From assembly GCF_000695625.1 (NCBI RefSeq), contig NZ_JMQI01000073.1:182646-246645 (forward strand): a stretch of DNA of 64,000 bases, read 5' to 3'. Numbering within the stretch: position 1 is the first letter of the stretch; every line of letters begins with the position of its first letter. The notes under the pieces were generated by a model that was given only the letters and a program-made list of their open reading frames with translations, did no database searches and was not told the DNA's origin. Shown one piece after another: positions 25,203 to 33,316 of this stretch. Origin of the DNA: Amycolatopsis rifamycinica. Its GTDB lineage: Bacteria > Actinomycetota > Actinomycetes > Mycobacteriales > Pseudonocardiaceae. The translations under genes were made by a program, and so were the position numbers.

Positions 25203-25663
25203 ACGTCACCGTCAACGGCGAACCCCGCCGGGCGGACAACGTCTGGGAGGGCGAAAGCCTCCTCTACGTCCTGCGCGAGCGGCTCGGCCTGCCGGGCGCG
25301 AAGAACGCCTGTGAACAGGGTGAATGCGGGTCGTGCACGGTCTACCTCGACGGCGTCCCGGCGTGCGCGTGCCTGGTCGCGGCGGGGCAGGCCGAAGGCC
25401 GCGAGGTCGTCACGGTCGAGGGGCTGGCGGACGGCGACGAACTGGACCCGGTGCAGGAGGCGTTCGTCGAGCGCGGTGCCGTCCAGTGCGGGTTCTGCAC
25501 GCCCGGCCTGCTGGTGGCCGCGCACGACCTGATCGAGCGGAACCCCGAGCCGTCCGACGTCGAGATCCGCGAAGCCCTCGCCGGCAACCTCTGCCGCTGC
25601 ACGGGTTACGAGAAGATCCTCGACGCCGTGCGCGACGCCGCCGCGAAGAAGGCCGTCCGATGA
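25193..25663 (+). CDS. Xanthine dehydrogenase-type [2Fe-2S] subunit
   Basis: 156 residues, the usual small-subunit length. The N-terminal plant-ferredoxin-like cluster ligands are in CEQGECGSCTVYLDG plus a later Cys (PACACLVAA). The C-terminal helical-bundle cluster is in QCGFCTPG and NLCRCTGYEKI. Two [2Fe-2S] centres thus link the Mo site to FAD. The start GTG (25193) lies inside the end of the FAD gene, and the stop overlaps the Mo-subunit ATG (ATGA), giving strict translational coupling. Confidence 0.93.
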   Translation: MRVNVTVNGEPRRADNVWEGESLLYVLRERLGLPGAKNACEQGECGSCTVYLDGVPACACLVAAGQAEGREVVTVEGLADGDELDPVQEAFVERGAVQCGFCTPGLLVAAHDLIERNPEPSDVEIREALAGNLCRCTGYEKILDAVRDAAAKKAVR

Positions 25664-27951
25664 GCGCGCCGGCCCGCTCCCCGCAGGAGCTGCACGACAC
25701 GATCGCCGGCGGCATCGGCGAGAGCCCGCTGCGCCCGGACGGCACGCTCAAGGTGCGCGGCGAGTTCGCCTACTCCTCCGACCTCTGGCACGAGGACATG
25801 CTGTGGGGCGCCACCCTGCGCAGCCCGCACCCGCACGCCCGGATCGTCGGCCTCGACGTCTCCCGCGCGCTGGCCCGGCCGGGCGTGCACGCGGTGCTGA
25901 CGCACGAGGACGTCCCCGGCGAGAACGTCTACGGCCTCAAGGTCCAGGACACCCCGGCCCTGGCCGAAGGCGTCGTGCGCTACCAGGGCGAACCGGTGGC
26001 GATCCTCGCCGCCGACCACCCGGAGATCGCGCGGCAGGCGCTCAAGGACATCGTCGTCGAGTACGAGGTGCTCGAGCCGGTCACCGATCCCGAGCGGGCC
26101 GCGCACGACGACACGCTGCCGAAGCTGCACCCGGGCGGGAACCTGGTGCGCCACCAGCGGATCGTCAAGGGCGACCCGGAAGCGACCGCGGAGGTGGTCG
26201 TGTCGGGCGTGTACGAGATCGGCATGCAGGACCAGGCGTTCCTGGGCCCGGAGTCGGGGCTGGCCGTGCCGGCCGAGGACGGCGGCGTCGACCTCTACCT
26301 GGCCACCCAGTGGCTGCACGTCGACCAGCGCCAGACGGCGAAGGCCCTCGGGCTGCCGCTGGAGAAGGTCCGGCTGACGCTGTCCGGCGTCGGCGGCGCG
26401 TTCGGCGGCCGCGAAGACCTGTCCATGCAGATCCACTCGTGCCTGCTGGCCCTGCGCACCGGGCGCCCGGTGAAGATGAGCTACCACCGCCTGGAATCCT
26501 TCTTCGGCCACGTGCACCGCCACCCGGCGAAGATGTACTACGAGCACGGCGCCACCCGCGACGGGAAGCTCGTCTACGTCCGGGCGAAGCTCTACTTCGA
26601 CGGCGGCGCGTACGCGTCCAAGACCCCGGTCGTGGTCGGCAACGGCACGACGCTGAGCGTCGGCCCCTACGACGTCCCGAACGCCCACATCGAGGGCTGG
26701 GGCGTCTACACCAACAACCCGACCTGCGGCGCGATGCGCGGCCTCGGCGCGGTGCAGCCGACGTACGCCTACGAGTCCCAGATGGACAAGCTGGCGTCCG
26801 CTTTGGACATGGACCCGGCGGAACTGCGGATCCGCAACGCGCTCGGCGAGGGGTCCACGGTGGTCACCGGCCAGGTGGTCGACTTCCCGGCGCCGGTGGC
26901 GGAGCTGGTGCGGCGGGTCCGTGACCTGCCGCTGCCGCCGTCGCGCGGCGGTGACGCCGACATCCGCGAGCTGCCCGGCGGCGCGTCCAACACCACCCAC
27001 GGCGAAGGCGTCGTGCGCGGGGTCGGCTACGGCGTGACGATCAAGAACATCTCCTACGCCGAAGGTCTCGACGACTACTCGACCGCCCGCGTCCGCCTGG
27101 AGGTGATCGGCGGCGAAGCGGTGGCGATGGTGCACACCGCGGCGGCCGAAGTCGGCCAGGGCCTGGTGACGCTGCAGCAGCAGATCGCCCGCACCGAGCT
27201 GGGGGTGACGCGGGTGAGCGTGCACCCGGCCGACACGAGCGTCGGCGACGCCGGCTCCAGCTCGGCGTCGCGCCAGACGTACGTCACCGGTGGTGCGGTC
27301 CGCAACGCCTGCCGCGCGGTCGCGGATACGGTATACAGCCGGCTGGGACGCTCGGCCGAAGGCATGACCCTGGCCGGCGGGAAGGTCGTCGCGGCCGACG
27401 GCGAAGTCGTCGCCGACCTCGCCGAGCTGCTCGGCGACACGGCGATCGAGGAGACCCGCGAGTTCCACCACCGGCCGACCTACCCCCTGGATCCGGAGAC
27501 CGGGCAGGGTGACGCCCACGTCCAGTACGGCTTCTCCGCCCACCGCGCGGTGGTCGACGTCGACCTCGACCTGGGGCTGGTCAAGGTGGTGCAGCTGGAC
27601 TGCGCCCAGGACGTCGGCAAGGCGATGAACCCCGACGCCGTCGTCGCCCAGATCCAGGGCGGGTCGGCGCAGGGCCTCGGCCTCGCGGTGATGGAGGAGA
27701 TCCTGGTCGAGGGCGGCAAGGTGCGGAACCCGTCGTTCACCGACTACCTCATCCCGACCATCCTCGACGTGCCGCCGATGCGCGTCGAGGTCCTCGAGCG
27801 GCCCGACCCGCACGCGCCCTACGGCGTCCGCGGCGTCGGCGAACCACCCACGATCTCGGCCACGCCGGCGATCGCCAACGCCATCCGCGCGGCCACCGGC
27901 CTCGAGCTGCCGCGCGTCCCGATCCGCCCCGAGCACATCACCGGAGTCTGA
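25660..27951 (+). CDS. Xanthine dehydrogenase-type molybdopterin-binding subunit
   Basis: 763 residues. An N-terminal a/b-hammerhead domain (GTLKVRGEFAYSSDL, LWGATLRSPHPHARI) precedes the Mo-cofactor domains with SGVGGAFGGREDLSMQ, TCGAMRGLGAVQPTYA (substrate Arg region), GSSSASRQTYVTGGAV and, near the end, PYGVRGVGEPPTI with the catalytic Glu of GVGEPP. This is the family of xanthine, hypoxanthine and related hydroxylases. The next genes are guanine deaminase and a purine permease, so xanthine or hypoxanthine to urate is likely. Substrate assignment rests on context. ATG overlaps the [2Fe-2S] gene stop. Confidence 0.9.
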   Translation: MSAPARSPQELHDTIAGGIGESPLRPDGTLKVRGEFAYSSDLWHEDMLWGATLRSPHPHARIVGLDVSRALARPGVHAVLTHEDVPGENVYGLKVQDTPALAEGVVRYQGEPVAILAADHPEIARQALKDIVVEYEVLEPVTDPERAAHDDTLPKLHPGGNLVRHQRIVKGDPEATAEVVVSGVYEIGMQDQAFLGPESGLAVPAEDGGVDLYLATQWLHVDQRQTAKALGLPLEKVRLTLSGVGGAFGGREDLSMQIHSCLLALRTGRPVKMSYHRLESFFGHVHRHPAKMYYEHGATRDGKLVYVRAKLYFDGGAYASKTPVVVGNGTTLSVGPYDVPNAHIEGWGVYTNNPTCGAMRGLGAVQPTYAYESQMDKLASALDMDPAELRIRNALGEGSTVVTGQVVDFPAPVAELVRRVRDLPLPPSRGGDADIRELPGGASNTTHGEGVVRGVGYGVTIKNISYAEGLDDYSTARVRLEVIGGEAVAMVHTAAAEVGQGLVTLQQQIARTELGVTRVSVHPADTSVGDAGSSSASRQTYVTGGAVRNACRAVADTVYSRLGRSAEGMTLAGGKVVAADGEVVADLAELLGDTAIEETREFHHRPTYPLDPETGQGDAHVQYGFSAHRAVVDVDLDLGLVKVVQLDCAQDVGKAMNPDAVVAQIQGGSAQGLGLAVMEEILVEGGKVRNPSFTDYLIPTILDVPPMRVEVLERPDPHAPYGVRGVGEPPTISATPAIANAIRAATGLELPRVPIRPEHITGV

Positions 27952-27952
27952 G

Positions 27953-28435
27953 ATGACCACGTCCGTTTCCGTCGAGCGGGACTGGCTCGACGAAGCCGTC
28001 CGCATCGCCACGCGCAACGTCGAGAACGGCGGTGGCCCGTTCGGCGCGCTGATCGTCAGGGACGGCGAAGTGGTCGCGACCGGCGTCAACCGCGTCACGG
28101 CGAACCTGGACCCGACCGCGCACGCGGAGGTGGTCGCGATCCGCGCGGCCTGCCAGGCGCTGGGCACGTTCAAGCTGGACGGCTGCGTGCTCGTCTCCAG
28201 CTGCGAGCCGTGCCCGATGTGCCTGTCCTCGGCGCTGTGGGCCCGGGTGGACCGGATTCTGTATACCGCCGACCGCGACGACGCGGCCAGGGCCGGTTTC
28301 GACGACCGTGCCTTCTACGAACTCTTCGACCGTCCGCGCGAGACGTGGACCGTTCCCGTGACGCGGCTGTCCGCCAAGGACGGGTTCGCGCCCTTCGGGG
28401 CCTGGCTCGACAAGAGCGACCGCACCGACTACTGA
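27953..28435 (+). CDS. Guanine deaminase-like nucleobase deaminase
   Basis: 160 residues of the cytidine-deaminase-like zinc fold. The zinc motif is HAEVVAIRAAC (His and catalytic Glu) with CEPCPMCLSSALWA (two Cys). The C-terminal segment FYELFDRPRETWTVPVTRL and the short DKSDRTDY tail resemble the Bacillus GuaD type rather than TadA. It should convert guanine to xanthine, the substrate of the enzyme encoded directly upstream. The ATG lies one base after the xanthine dehydrogenase stop. A tRNA adenosine deaminase or cytosine deaminase is less likely from context. Confidence 0.85.
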   Translation: MTTSVSVERDWLDEAVRIATRNVENGGGPFGALIVRDGEVVATGVNRVTANLDPTAHAEVVAIRAACQALGTFKLDGCVLVSSCEPCPMCLSSALWARVDRILYTADRDDAARAGFDDRAFYELFDRPRETWTVPVTRLSAKDGFAPFGAWLDKSDRTDY

Positions 28436-28437
28436 CC

Positions 28438-28499
28438 GGCACTTTCCCATGAAAGTGATCCGGAGTGCCGACTCCAGGTCACTTTCACGTGAAAGTGCC
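28438..28499. repeat. Paired CACTTTC/GAAAGTG palindromic element, intergenic copy
   Basis: First hairpin CACTTTC (28440-28446) CCAT GAAAGTG (28451-28457). The second, CACTTTCACGTGAAAGTG (28480-28497), is a perfect 18-base palindrome. Outer GGCACTTTC and GAAAGTGCC also pair across the element. It fills the 84-base gap between the deaminase and permease genes. The same two-hairpin element lies inside the second PKS gene (54942-54992), so it is a dispersed repeat and not just a local terminator. Confidence 0.8.
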
Positions 28500-28519
28500 C
28501 AACAGCAAGGGCAGGACGC

Positions 28520-29962
28520 ATGACCCAGACCGAGATCGACACGCCCGTAGCAGATGAAGTACCCGTACGACGTTCGCTGCTCGACAAGGTGTTCGAACTG
28601 CGGGGGCGGCAGACCACGATCGGCCGCGAAGTCCGCGGCGGTGTGACCACGTTCGTCGCGATGGCCTACATCGTGCTGCTCAACCCGCTCATCCTCGGCG
28701 CCTCCGCCGACATCACCGGCGCCCGGCTGTCGGCCGCGCAGGTGACCACGGCGACCGCGCTGGCCGCCGCCGTGATGACGGTCCTCATGGGACTCGTCGG
28801 CAACGCGCCCCTCGCGCTGGCCGCCGGTCTGGGCATCAACGGCATCGTCGCGTTCCAGATGGCCCCGGAGATGACCTGGGCGCAGGCGTTCGGGCTGGTC
28901 GTGCTCGAAGGCGTGTGCATCGTGCTGATGGCGGTCAGCGGTGTGCGCGAACGGATCATGAACGCCATCCCGCGGCCGCTCAAGATGGCGATCACCGTCG
29001 GGATCGGGCTCTACATCGCGCTCGTCGGCCTGGTCAGCGCCGGGTTCGTGACCCGGATGCCGGACTCGGCGCAGACCACGGTCCCGGTCCGCCTCGGGGC
29101 GGGTGGCCACCTGCACGGCTGGCCGATCGTCGTGTTCTGCTTCGGTCTGCTGCTGATGATCGTGCTGATGGCCCGGAAGGTCCCGGGCGCGGTGCTGATC
29201 AGCATCGGGGTGGCCACCCTGTTCGCCGTCGTGCTGCACGAGGGTTTCGGCGTCGGCGGCTGGGGGCTCACGGCTCCGGCCCTGCCCGACCACGTCGTCG
29301 CCGCCCCCGACTTCGGGCTCTTCGGCCACATCGACCTCTTCGGCGGCTTCGCCTCGGCGGGCGCGCTCGCGGCCACCGTCTTCCTGTTCACGCTGGTGCT
29401 GTCGGGCTTCTTCGACGCCATGGGCACGATCACCAGCGTCTCCGACGAAGCCGGCCTGTCGAAGAACGGGAAAGTACCGCGGATGGGCCGGATCCTGCTG
29501 GTCGACGGCGCGGGCGCGATCGCCGGCGGCGTCACCGGCTCGTCGCCGAACACGGTGTTCCTGGAGTCCGCGGCCGGCGTCGGCGAAGGCGCCCGGACCG
29601 GGCTGGCCAGTGTCGTCACCGGCCTGCTGTTCGCCGGGACGCTGCTGTTCACGCCGCTGGCCGGCGTCGTCCCGGCCCAGGCCGCGGCCCCCGCGCTGGT
29701 CGTCATCGGCGGCCTGATGGTCGCGCAGTGCCGGACCATCCCGTGGCACGACCCGGACTACACGATCCCGGTGTTCCTGACGGCGGCGCTGATCCCGTTC
29801 ACCTACTCGATCACCAACGGCGTCGGCGCCGGCCTGATCGCGTTCGTGCTGATCAAGATCGGCCGCGGCCGGTGGCGCGAGGCCGGCTGGCTGCTGTCCC
29901 TGCTGGCCCTGGTCTTCGCGGTGTACTTCGCCATCGACGGCGTCGAAGCCCTCTTCCGCTAA
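28520..29962 (+). CDS. NCS2/AzgA-type purine permease
   Basis: 480 residues, mostly hydrophobic, with about 12-14 membrane segments. The AzgA/PbuG pattern is clear: GGVTTFVAMAYIVLLNPLIL near the start, GNAPLALAAGLGINGIVAF, GFFDAMGTITSVSDEAGL, and SSPNTVFLESAAGVGEGART in the substrate region. It should import guanine, hypoxanthine or adenine with protons. It follows the guanine deaminase gene after a palindromic repeat and precedes the small allophanate-hydrolase-like gene by nine bases. Purine specificity is family knowledge; the exact base is unknown. Confidence 0.9.
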   Translation: MTQTEIDTPVADEVPVRRSLLDKVFELRGRQTTIGREVRGGVTTFVAMAYIVLLNPLILGASADITGARLSAAQVTTATALAAAVMTVLMGLVGNAPLALAAGLGINGIVAFQMAPEMTWAQAFGLVVLEGVCIVLMAVSGVRERIMNAIPRPLKMAITVGIGLYIALVGLVSAGFVTRMPDSAQTTVPVRLGAGGHLHGWPIVVFCFGLLLMIVLMARKVPGAVLISIGVATLFAVVLHEGFGVGGWGLTAPALPDHVVAAPDFGLFGHIDLFGGFASAGALAATVFLFTLVLSGFFDAMGTITSVSDEAGLSKNGKVPRMGRILLVDGAGAIAGGVTGSSPNTVFLESAAGVGEGARTGLASVVTGLLFAGTLLFTPLAGVVPAQAAAPALVVIGGLMVAQCRTIPWHDPDYTIPVFLTAALIPFTYSITNGVGAGLIAFVLIKIGRGRWREAGWLLSLLALVFAVYFAIDGVEALFR

Positions 29963-29971
29963 GGAGTTCCC

Positions 29972-30349
29972 GTGCCCCTGATGTTCTTCAACGGCGGCGC
30001 CATGCGCGGCGAGCCACTGCACCACCTGCTGGCCGGATCGCCGTTCGTGGCGGCCACGGAGACCGCGCCGAAGTACCGGTTCTACGCCGTCGGCGACCAG
30101 TGCCCGGCGCTGTACCCGGTGTCCCACGGCGGCGCTCCGGTGACCGGCGAGGTCTACGACGTCTCACTGGACGCCCTGCGGGACAAGGTGCTGCCCGCCG
30201 AGCCGCACGAGCTGGAGCTGGGGGTGGTCGAGCTGGCGGACGGCAGTTCGGCGTTCGCGATGCTGCTGCGGCGGCCGTACACCTCGCACGTCGCCCTGCG
30301 GGACATCACCGAGATCGGCGACTGGCGGGCGTTCCGGGCGAGCGCGTGA
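29972..30349 (+). CDS. Allophanate-hydrolase-like (AtzF C-terminal / gamma-glutamylcyclotransferase fold) small protein
   Basis: 125 residues. It starts MPLMFFNGGAMRGEPLHHLL, which matches the FNGTAMRG-type nucleotide/phosphate loop of the C-terminal domain of allophanate hydrolases, and continues with KYRFYAVGDQCPALYPV and GEVYDVSLDALRDKVLPAEP. The amidase half of allophanate hydrolase is absent, so it stands alone. The GTG has AAGGAG upstream. Its stop overlaps the glycerate kinase GTG. Location among purine genes suggests a step in ureide or allophanate turnover; not established. Confidence 0.75.
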   Translation: MPLMFFNGGAMRGEPLHHLLAGSPFVAATETAPKYRFYAVGDQCPALYPVSHGGAPVTGEVYDVSLDALRDKVLPAEPHELELGVVELADGSSAFAMLLRRPYTSHVALRDITEIGDWRAFRASA

Positions 30350-31437
30350 GGGTCCTGGTCGCGCCGGACAAGTTCAAGGGATCGCTGACCGCGGCCGAGG
30401 TGGCGTCGGCGGTGGCCGCCGGCCTCGCCGACGTCCACCCCGCCCTCGCGGTGACGACCCTCCCGGTGGCCGACGGCGGCGAAGGGACGGTGGACGCCGC
30501 CGTCGCCGCCGGGTTCCGCCGTGTGCGAGTTCCGGCACGCGGGCCGACCGGGGCGCCGGTGACGGCGTCCTACGCGGTGCTCGGGGACACGGCGGTGGTC
30601 GAGCTGGCCGAGGCGTCCGGGCTGCACCGGCTGCCCGGCGCCCCCGAACCGCTCACCGCGACCAGCGCGGGAACCGGCGACGTCATCGCCGCGGCGGTCC
30701 GGGCGGGGTGCCGCCGGATCGTGCTCGGCGTGGGCGGCAGCGCGTGCACCGACGGCGGCGCGGGCATGCTGGCCGCGCTGGGCGCCCGGCTCCTCGACGA
30801 CGACGGCCGTGACCTCCCGTCCGGCGGGGCGGCCCTGTCCCGGCTGGCCTCGCTCGACCTGACGAACCTGTCCCGCGTGGACATCGAGCTGGCGAGCGAT
30901 GTGGATCATCCGCTGCACGAAGCGGCTTCCGTCTACGGACCGCAGAAGGGCGCGTCTCCGGAGGACGTCGGGATCCTTGCTGCCGCACTACGGCACTGGG
31001 CCTCGATCGCCGGACCGGAGTTCGCTTCCCGCCCGGGTGCCGGAGCGGCCGGGGGAGTGGGCTTCGCGGCGATGGCCGTGCTGGGCGCCCGGATGCGGCC
31101 CGGCATCGAGCTGCTGCTCGACCTGCTGGGCTTCGACGCGGCGCTGACCGGTGCTTCGCTGGTCGTCACCGGCGAAGGGTCGCTCGACGGGCAGACGCTG
31201 GCCGGCAAGGCCCCGGCCGGGGTGGCCCGCGCCGCGGCGGCCCGGGGTGTCCCGTGCGTCGCGGTGTCGGGACGTTGCTCGCTGTCCCCGGCGGAGCTGG
31301 CGGGCGCGGGCATTTCGGCCGCGTACGCGCTGACCGACCTGGAACCGGACCCGGCGCGCTGCATGGCCGAGGCGGCGCCCCTGCTGCGCCGCCTCGCCCA
31401 CCGCGTCGCGGCCGGCTACTTCTCGCTGTCGAGGTGA
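30346..31437 (+). CDS. Glycerate 2-kinase (GlxK type)
   Basis: 363 residues of the GK-I (GarK/GlxK) family: start RVLVAPDKFKGSLTAAEVA, VADGGEGTVDA, GVGGSACTDGGAGMLAALGA, VYGPQKGAS, VVTGEGSLDGQTLAGKAP and VSGRCSLSP. It phosphorylates D-glycerate to 2-phosphoglycerate, completing the route glyoxylate, tartronate semialdehyde, glycerate, glycolysis begun by gcl-glxR at 21512-24089. GTG at 30346 overlaps the upstream stop (GTGA). The 3' end overlaps the convergent aldo/keto reductase gene by 22 bases. Confidence 0.92.
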   Translation: MRVLVAPDKFKGSLTAAEVASAVAAGLADVHPALAVTTLPVADGGEGTVDAAVAAGFRRVRVPARGPTGAPVTASYAVLGDTAVVELAEASGLHRLPGAPEPLTATSAGTGDVIAAAVRAGCRRIVLGVGGSACTDGGAGMLAALGARLLDDDGRDLPSGGAALSRLASLDLTNLSRVDIELASDVDHPLHEAASVYGPQKGASPEDVGILAAALRHWASIAGPEFASRPGAGAAGGVGFAAMAVLGARMRPGIELLLDLLGFDAALTGASLVVTGEGSLDGQTLAGKAPAGVARAAAARGVPCVAVSGRCSLSPAELAGAGISAAYALTDLEPDPARCMAEAAPLLRRLAHRVAAGYFSLSR

Positions 31438-32411
31438 TCGAGCTGGGCGGCGGCGTACCGCCCGCCGGCCGCAGCCCCGGCCGGCACGGCGGCTTCGATC
31501 TCCGCCAGGTCGGCGCCGCTCAGCTCGACGTCCGCGGTCCCGAGCGACTCGGCCAGCCGGGCCCGGGTCCGGGCGCCGACCAGCGGCACGATGTCGTCGC
31601 CTTGCGCGGCGACCCAGGCGATGGCGAGCTGCGCGGTGGTGACGCCCTTGGCCGCGGCGATCTTGCCGAGCGCCTCGGTCAGCGCCAGGTTGCGCTCGAG
31701 GTTCTCACCCTGGAACCGCGGGCTGTGGCTCCGGAAGTCCCCGGCGGCCAACTCCCGCGACGGTGTCCAGTGGCCACTGAGCAGGCCCCGGGACAGGACG
31801 CCGTACGCGGTGACGCCGATGCCGAGCTCGCGCGCGACCGGCAGGATTTCGGCCTCGATCCCGCGCGAGAGCAGCGAATACTCGATCTGCAGGTCGGAGA
31901 TCGGATGCACGGCGGCGGCCCGGCGCAGGGTCTCGGCGCCCACTTCGGACAGTCCGATGTGGCGGATGTAGCCGGCCTGGACGAGCTCGGCGAGCGCGCC
32001 GACCTGGTCTTCGATCGGCACGGCGGGATCGAGCCGGGCCGGGCGGTAGACGTCGACGTGGTCGGTACCGAGCCGCCGCAGGCTGTAGGCGAGGAAGGTC
32101 CTGACGGCCTCGGGACGGCTGTCGTAGCCGAGCCAGGAGCCGTCCGGGCCGCGCAGCGCCCCGAACTTCACGCTGATGACCACCTGATCGCGATCGCGGC
32201 CCCGCAGGGCATCGCGCAGCAGCAGCTCGTTGTGCCCCATGCCGTAGAAGTCGCCGGTGTCCAGCAGGGTGACCCCGGCGTCGAGGGCGGCGTGCACGGT
32301 GGCGACGGACTCGGTCTCATCGGCCGGGCCGTAGAGGTCGGACATGCCCATCAGGCCGAGCCCGAGGGCGCTGACGGCCGGACCGGTCCGGCCGAGGGTG
32401 CGGGTACGCAT
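31416..32411 (-). CDS. Aldo/keto reductase
   Basis: 331 residues, TIM-barrel AKR. Catalytic tetrad positions are visible: DAGVTLLDTGDFYGMGHNE (Asp and Tyr), SVKFG region lysine, and a downstream His. The cofactor segment near the C-terminus reads VPLVGARTRARLAESLGT. Family alignments place it with AKR13-like general NADPH aldehyde/ketone reductases. The ATG has CAGGAGATGTC upstream. It is divergent from a TetR regulator with a 21-base operator between them, so it is probably induced by the TetR ligand. Substrate unknown. Confidence 0.9.
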   Translation of the reverse strand: MRTRTLGRTGPAVSALGLGLMGMSDLYGPADETESVATVHAALDAGVTLLDTGDFYGMGHNELLLRDALRGRDRDQVVISVKFGALRGPDGSWLGYDSRPEAVRTFLAYSLRRLGTDHVDVYRPARLDPAVPIEDQVGALAELVQAGYIRHIGLSEVGAETLRRAAAVHPISDLQIEYSLLSRGIEAEILPVARELGIGVTAYGVLSRGLLSGHWTPSRELAAGDFRSHSPRFQGENLERNLALTEALGKIAAAKGVTTAQLAIAWVAAQGDDIVPLVGARTRARLAESLGTADVELSGADLAEIEAAVPAGAAAGGRYAAAQLDHLDSEK

Positions 32412-32473
32412 GACATCTCCTGTGTTTCCGTTGATACCTGAACAACCGTATCACCGATACCGAACAGGTGCTA

Positions 32474-32494
32474 CCGACGATTTGTTATCATCGG
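32474..32494. promoter_or_regulatory. Probable TetR operator between the aldo/keto reductase and tetR
   Basis: CCGACGAT (32474-32481) TTGTT ATCATCGG (32487-32494): 7 of 8 arm positions pair. It ends four bases before the tetR ATG, fitting autorepression and control of the divergent gene. Two further GATAC/GTATC pairs at about 32430-32460 lie in the same gap. Confidence 0.65.
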
Positions 32495-32498
32495 AACC

Positions 32499-33194
32499 AT
32501 GGCAACGAAGACGGCGCTGGACACCCGCGAGCGCATCCTCGAAGCGGCGGCCACGCTCCTGGCGGCGGAAGGCCGCGACGGCCTGTCGACCCGCGCGGTG
32601 AGCGCGGCGGCGGGCGTCCAGCCCCCGGCGTTGTACCGCCTCTTCGGCGACAAGGACGGCCTCCTGGACGCGGTGGCGGCCTACGGCTTCGACGAGTACC
32701 TGAAGAGCAAGCGGGCCATGGGCGCGACGGCCGACCCGGTGGAGGACCTCCGCAGGGGCTGGGACCTCCACATCGAGTTCGGCCTGTCCCGCCCGGAGTT
32801 CTACGTCCTCATGTACGGCGACGCCCGCCCGGGCCGGACATCGCCGGCGGCGCGCGAAGCGGAGGCCATGCTGCGCGCGATCGTCGAGCGGGTGGCGGCG
32901 GCAGGCCGCCTCCGGGTGAGCGTCGAGCGGGCGGCCCGCCTGACCCACGCGGCAGGCATGGGCGTGGTGCTGACCCAGATCGCCACACCGGAAGAGCAAC
33001 GGGATCCCGAGCTGTCGGCCACGGCAAGGGAGACAGTCCTCTCCCGCATCTTGACCGGCACGAAGAAACCGGCGGGCTCGGACCTCCCGGAGCGGGCGAT
33101 CGCCCTGCGGGCCGGGCTCGAAGGCGCCACGGCCCTCACCGAAGCGGAGCGCACCCTCCTGGCCGAGTGGCTGGACCGCATCGCCAACGCATGA
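32499..33194 (+). CDS. TetR-family transcriptional regulator
   Basis: 231 residues. The N-terminal helix-turn-helix (about 8-55) reads RERILEAAATLLAAEG, LSTRAVSAAAGVQPPALYRL, FGDKDGLLDAVAAYGF, a standard TetR pattern. The C-terminal helical ligand domain is of the TetR_C type seen with small dehydrogenase/reductase neighbours. Divergent from the aldo/keto reductase, with a palindrome between, so its likely target is that reductase and itself. Ligand unknown. Confidence 0.92.
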   Translation: MATKTALDTRERILEAAATLLAAEGRDGLSTRAVSAAAGVQPPALYRLFGDKDGLLDAVAAYGFDEYLKSKRAMGATADPVEDLRRGWDLHIEFGLSRPEFYVLMYGDARPGRTSPAAREAEAMLRAIVERVAAAGRLRVSVERAARLTHAAGMGVVLTQIATPEEQRDPELSATARETVLSRILTGTKKPAGSDLPERAIALRAGLEGATALTEAERTLLAEWLDRIANA

Positions 33195-33263
33195 CCAGCC
33201 CCGGGGCCACCGGTCTGGATCGATAAAGTCCGATCGGACATTGCCAGCCACCTCGGCACGCCG

Positions 33264-33290
33264 CAATATGTTGCGACCCACAACATATTG
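33264..33290. promoter_or_regulatory. Perfect inverted repeat upstream of the glucodextranase
   Basis: CAATATGTTG (33264-33273), spacer CGACCCA, CAACATATTG (33281-33290): perfect 10-bp arms, 26 bases before the ATG. GCAATATGTTGC inside the left half is also a LacI/MalR-like GCAA-N4-TTGC site. It is a good operator candidate for a sugar-responsive repressor not in view, or the upstream TetR. Confidence 0.7.
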
Positions 33291-33316
33291 AGCGACAACG
33301 CCGTCGGAGGACCCCG

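Noticed and set aside
28438..28499. Plain rho-independent terminator
   Set aside because: It lies inside an apparent operon, has two hairpins and no T-run, and is repeated inside a coding gene elsewhere.
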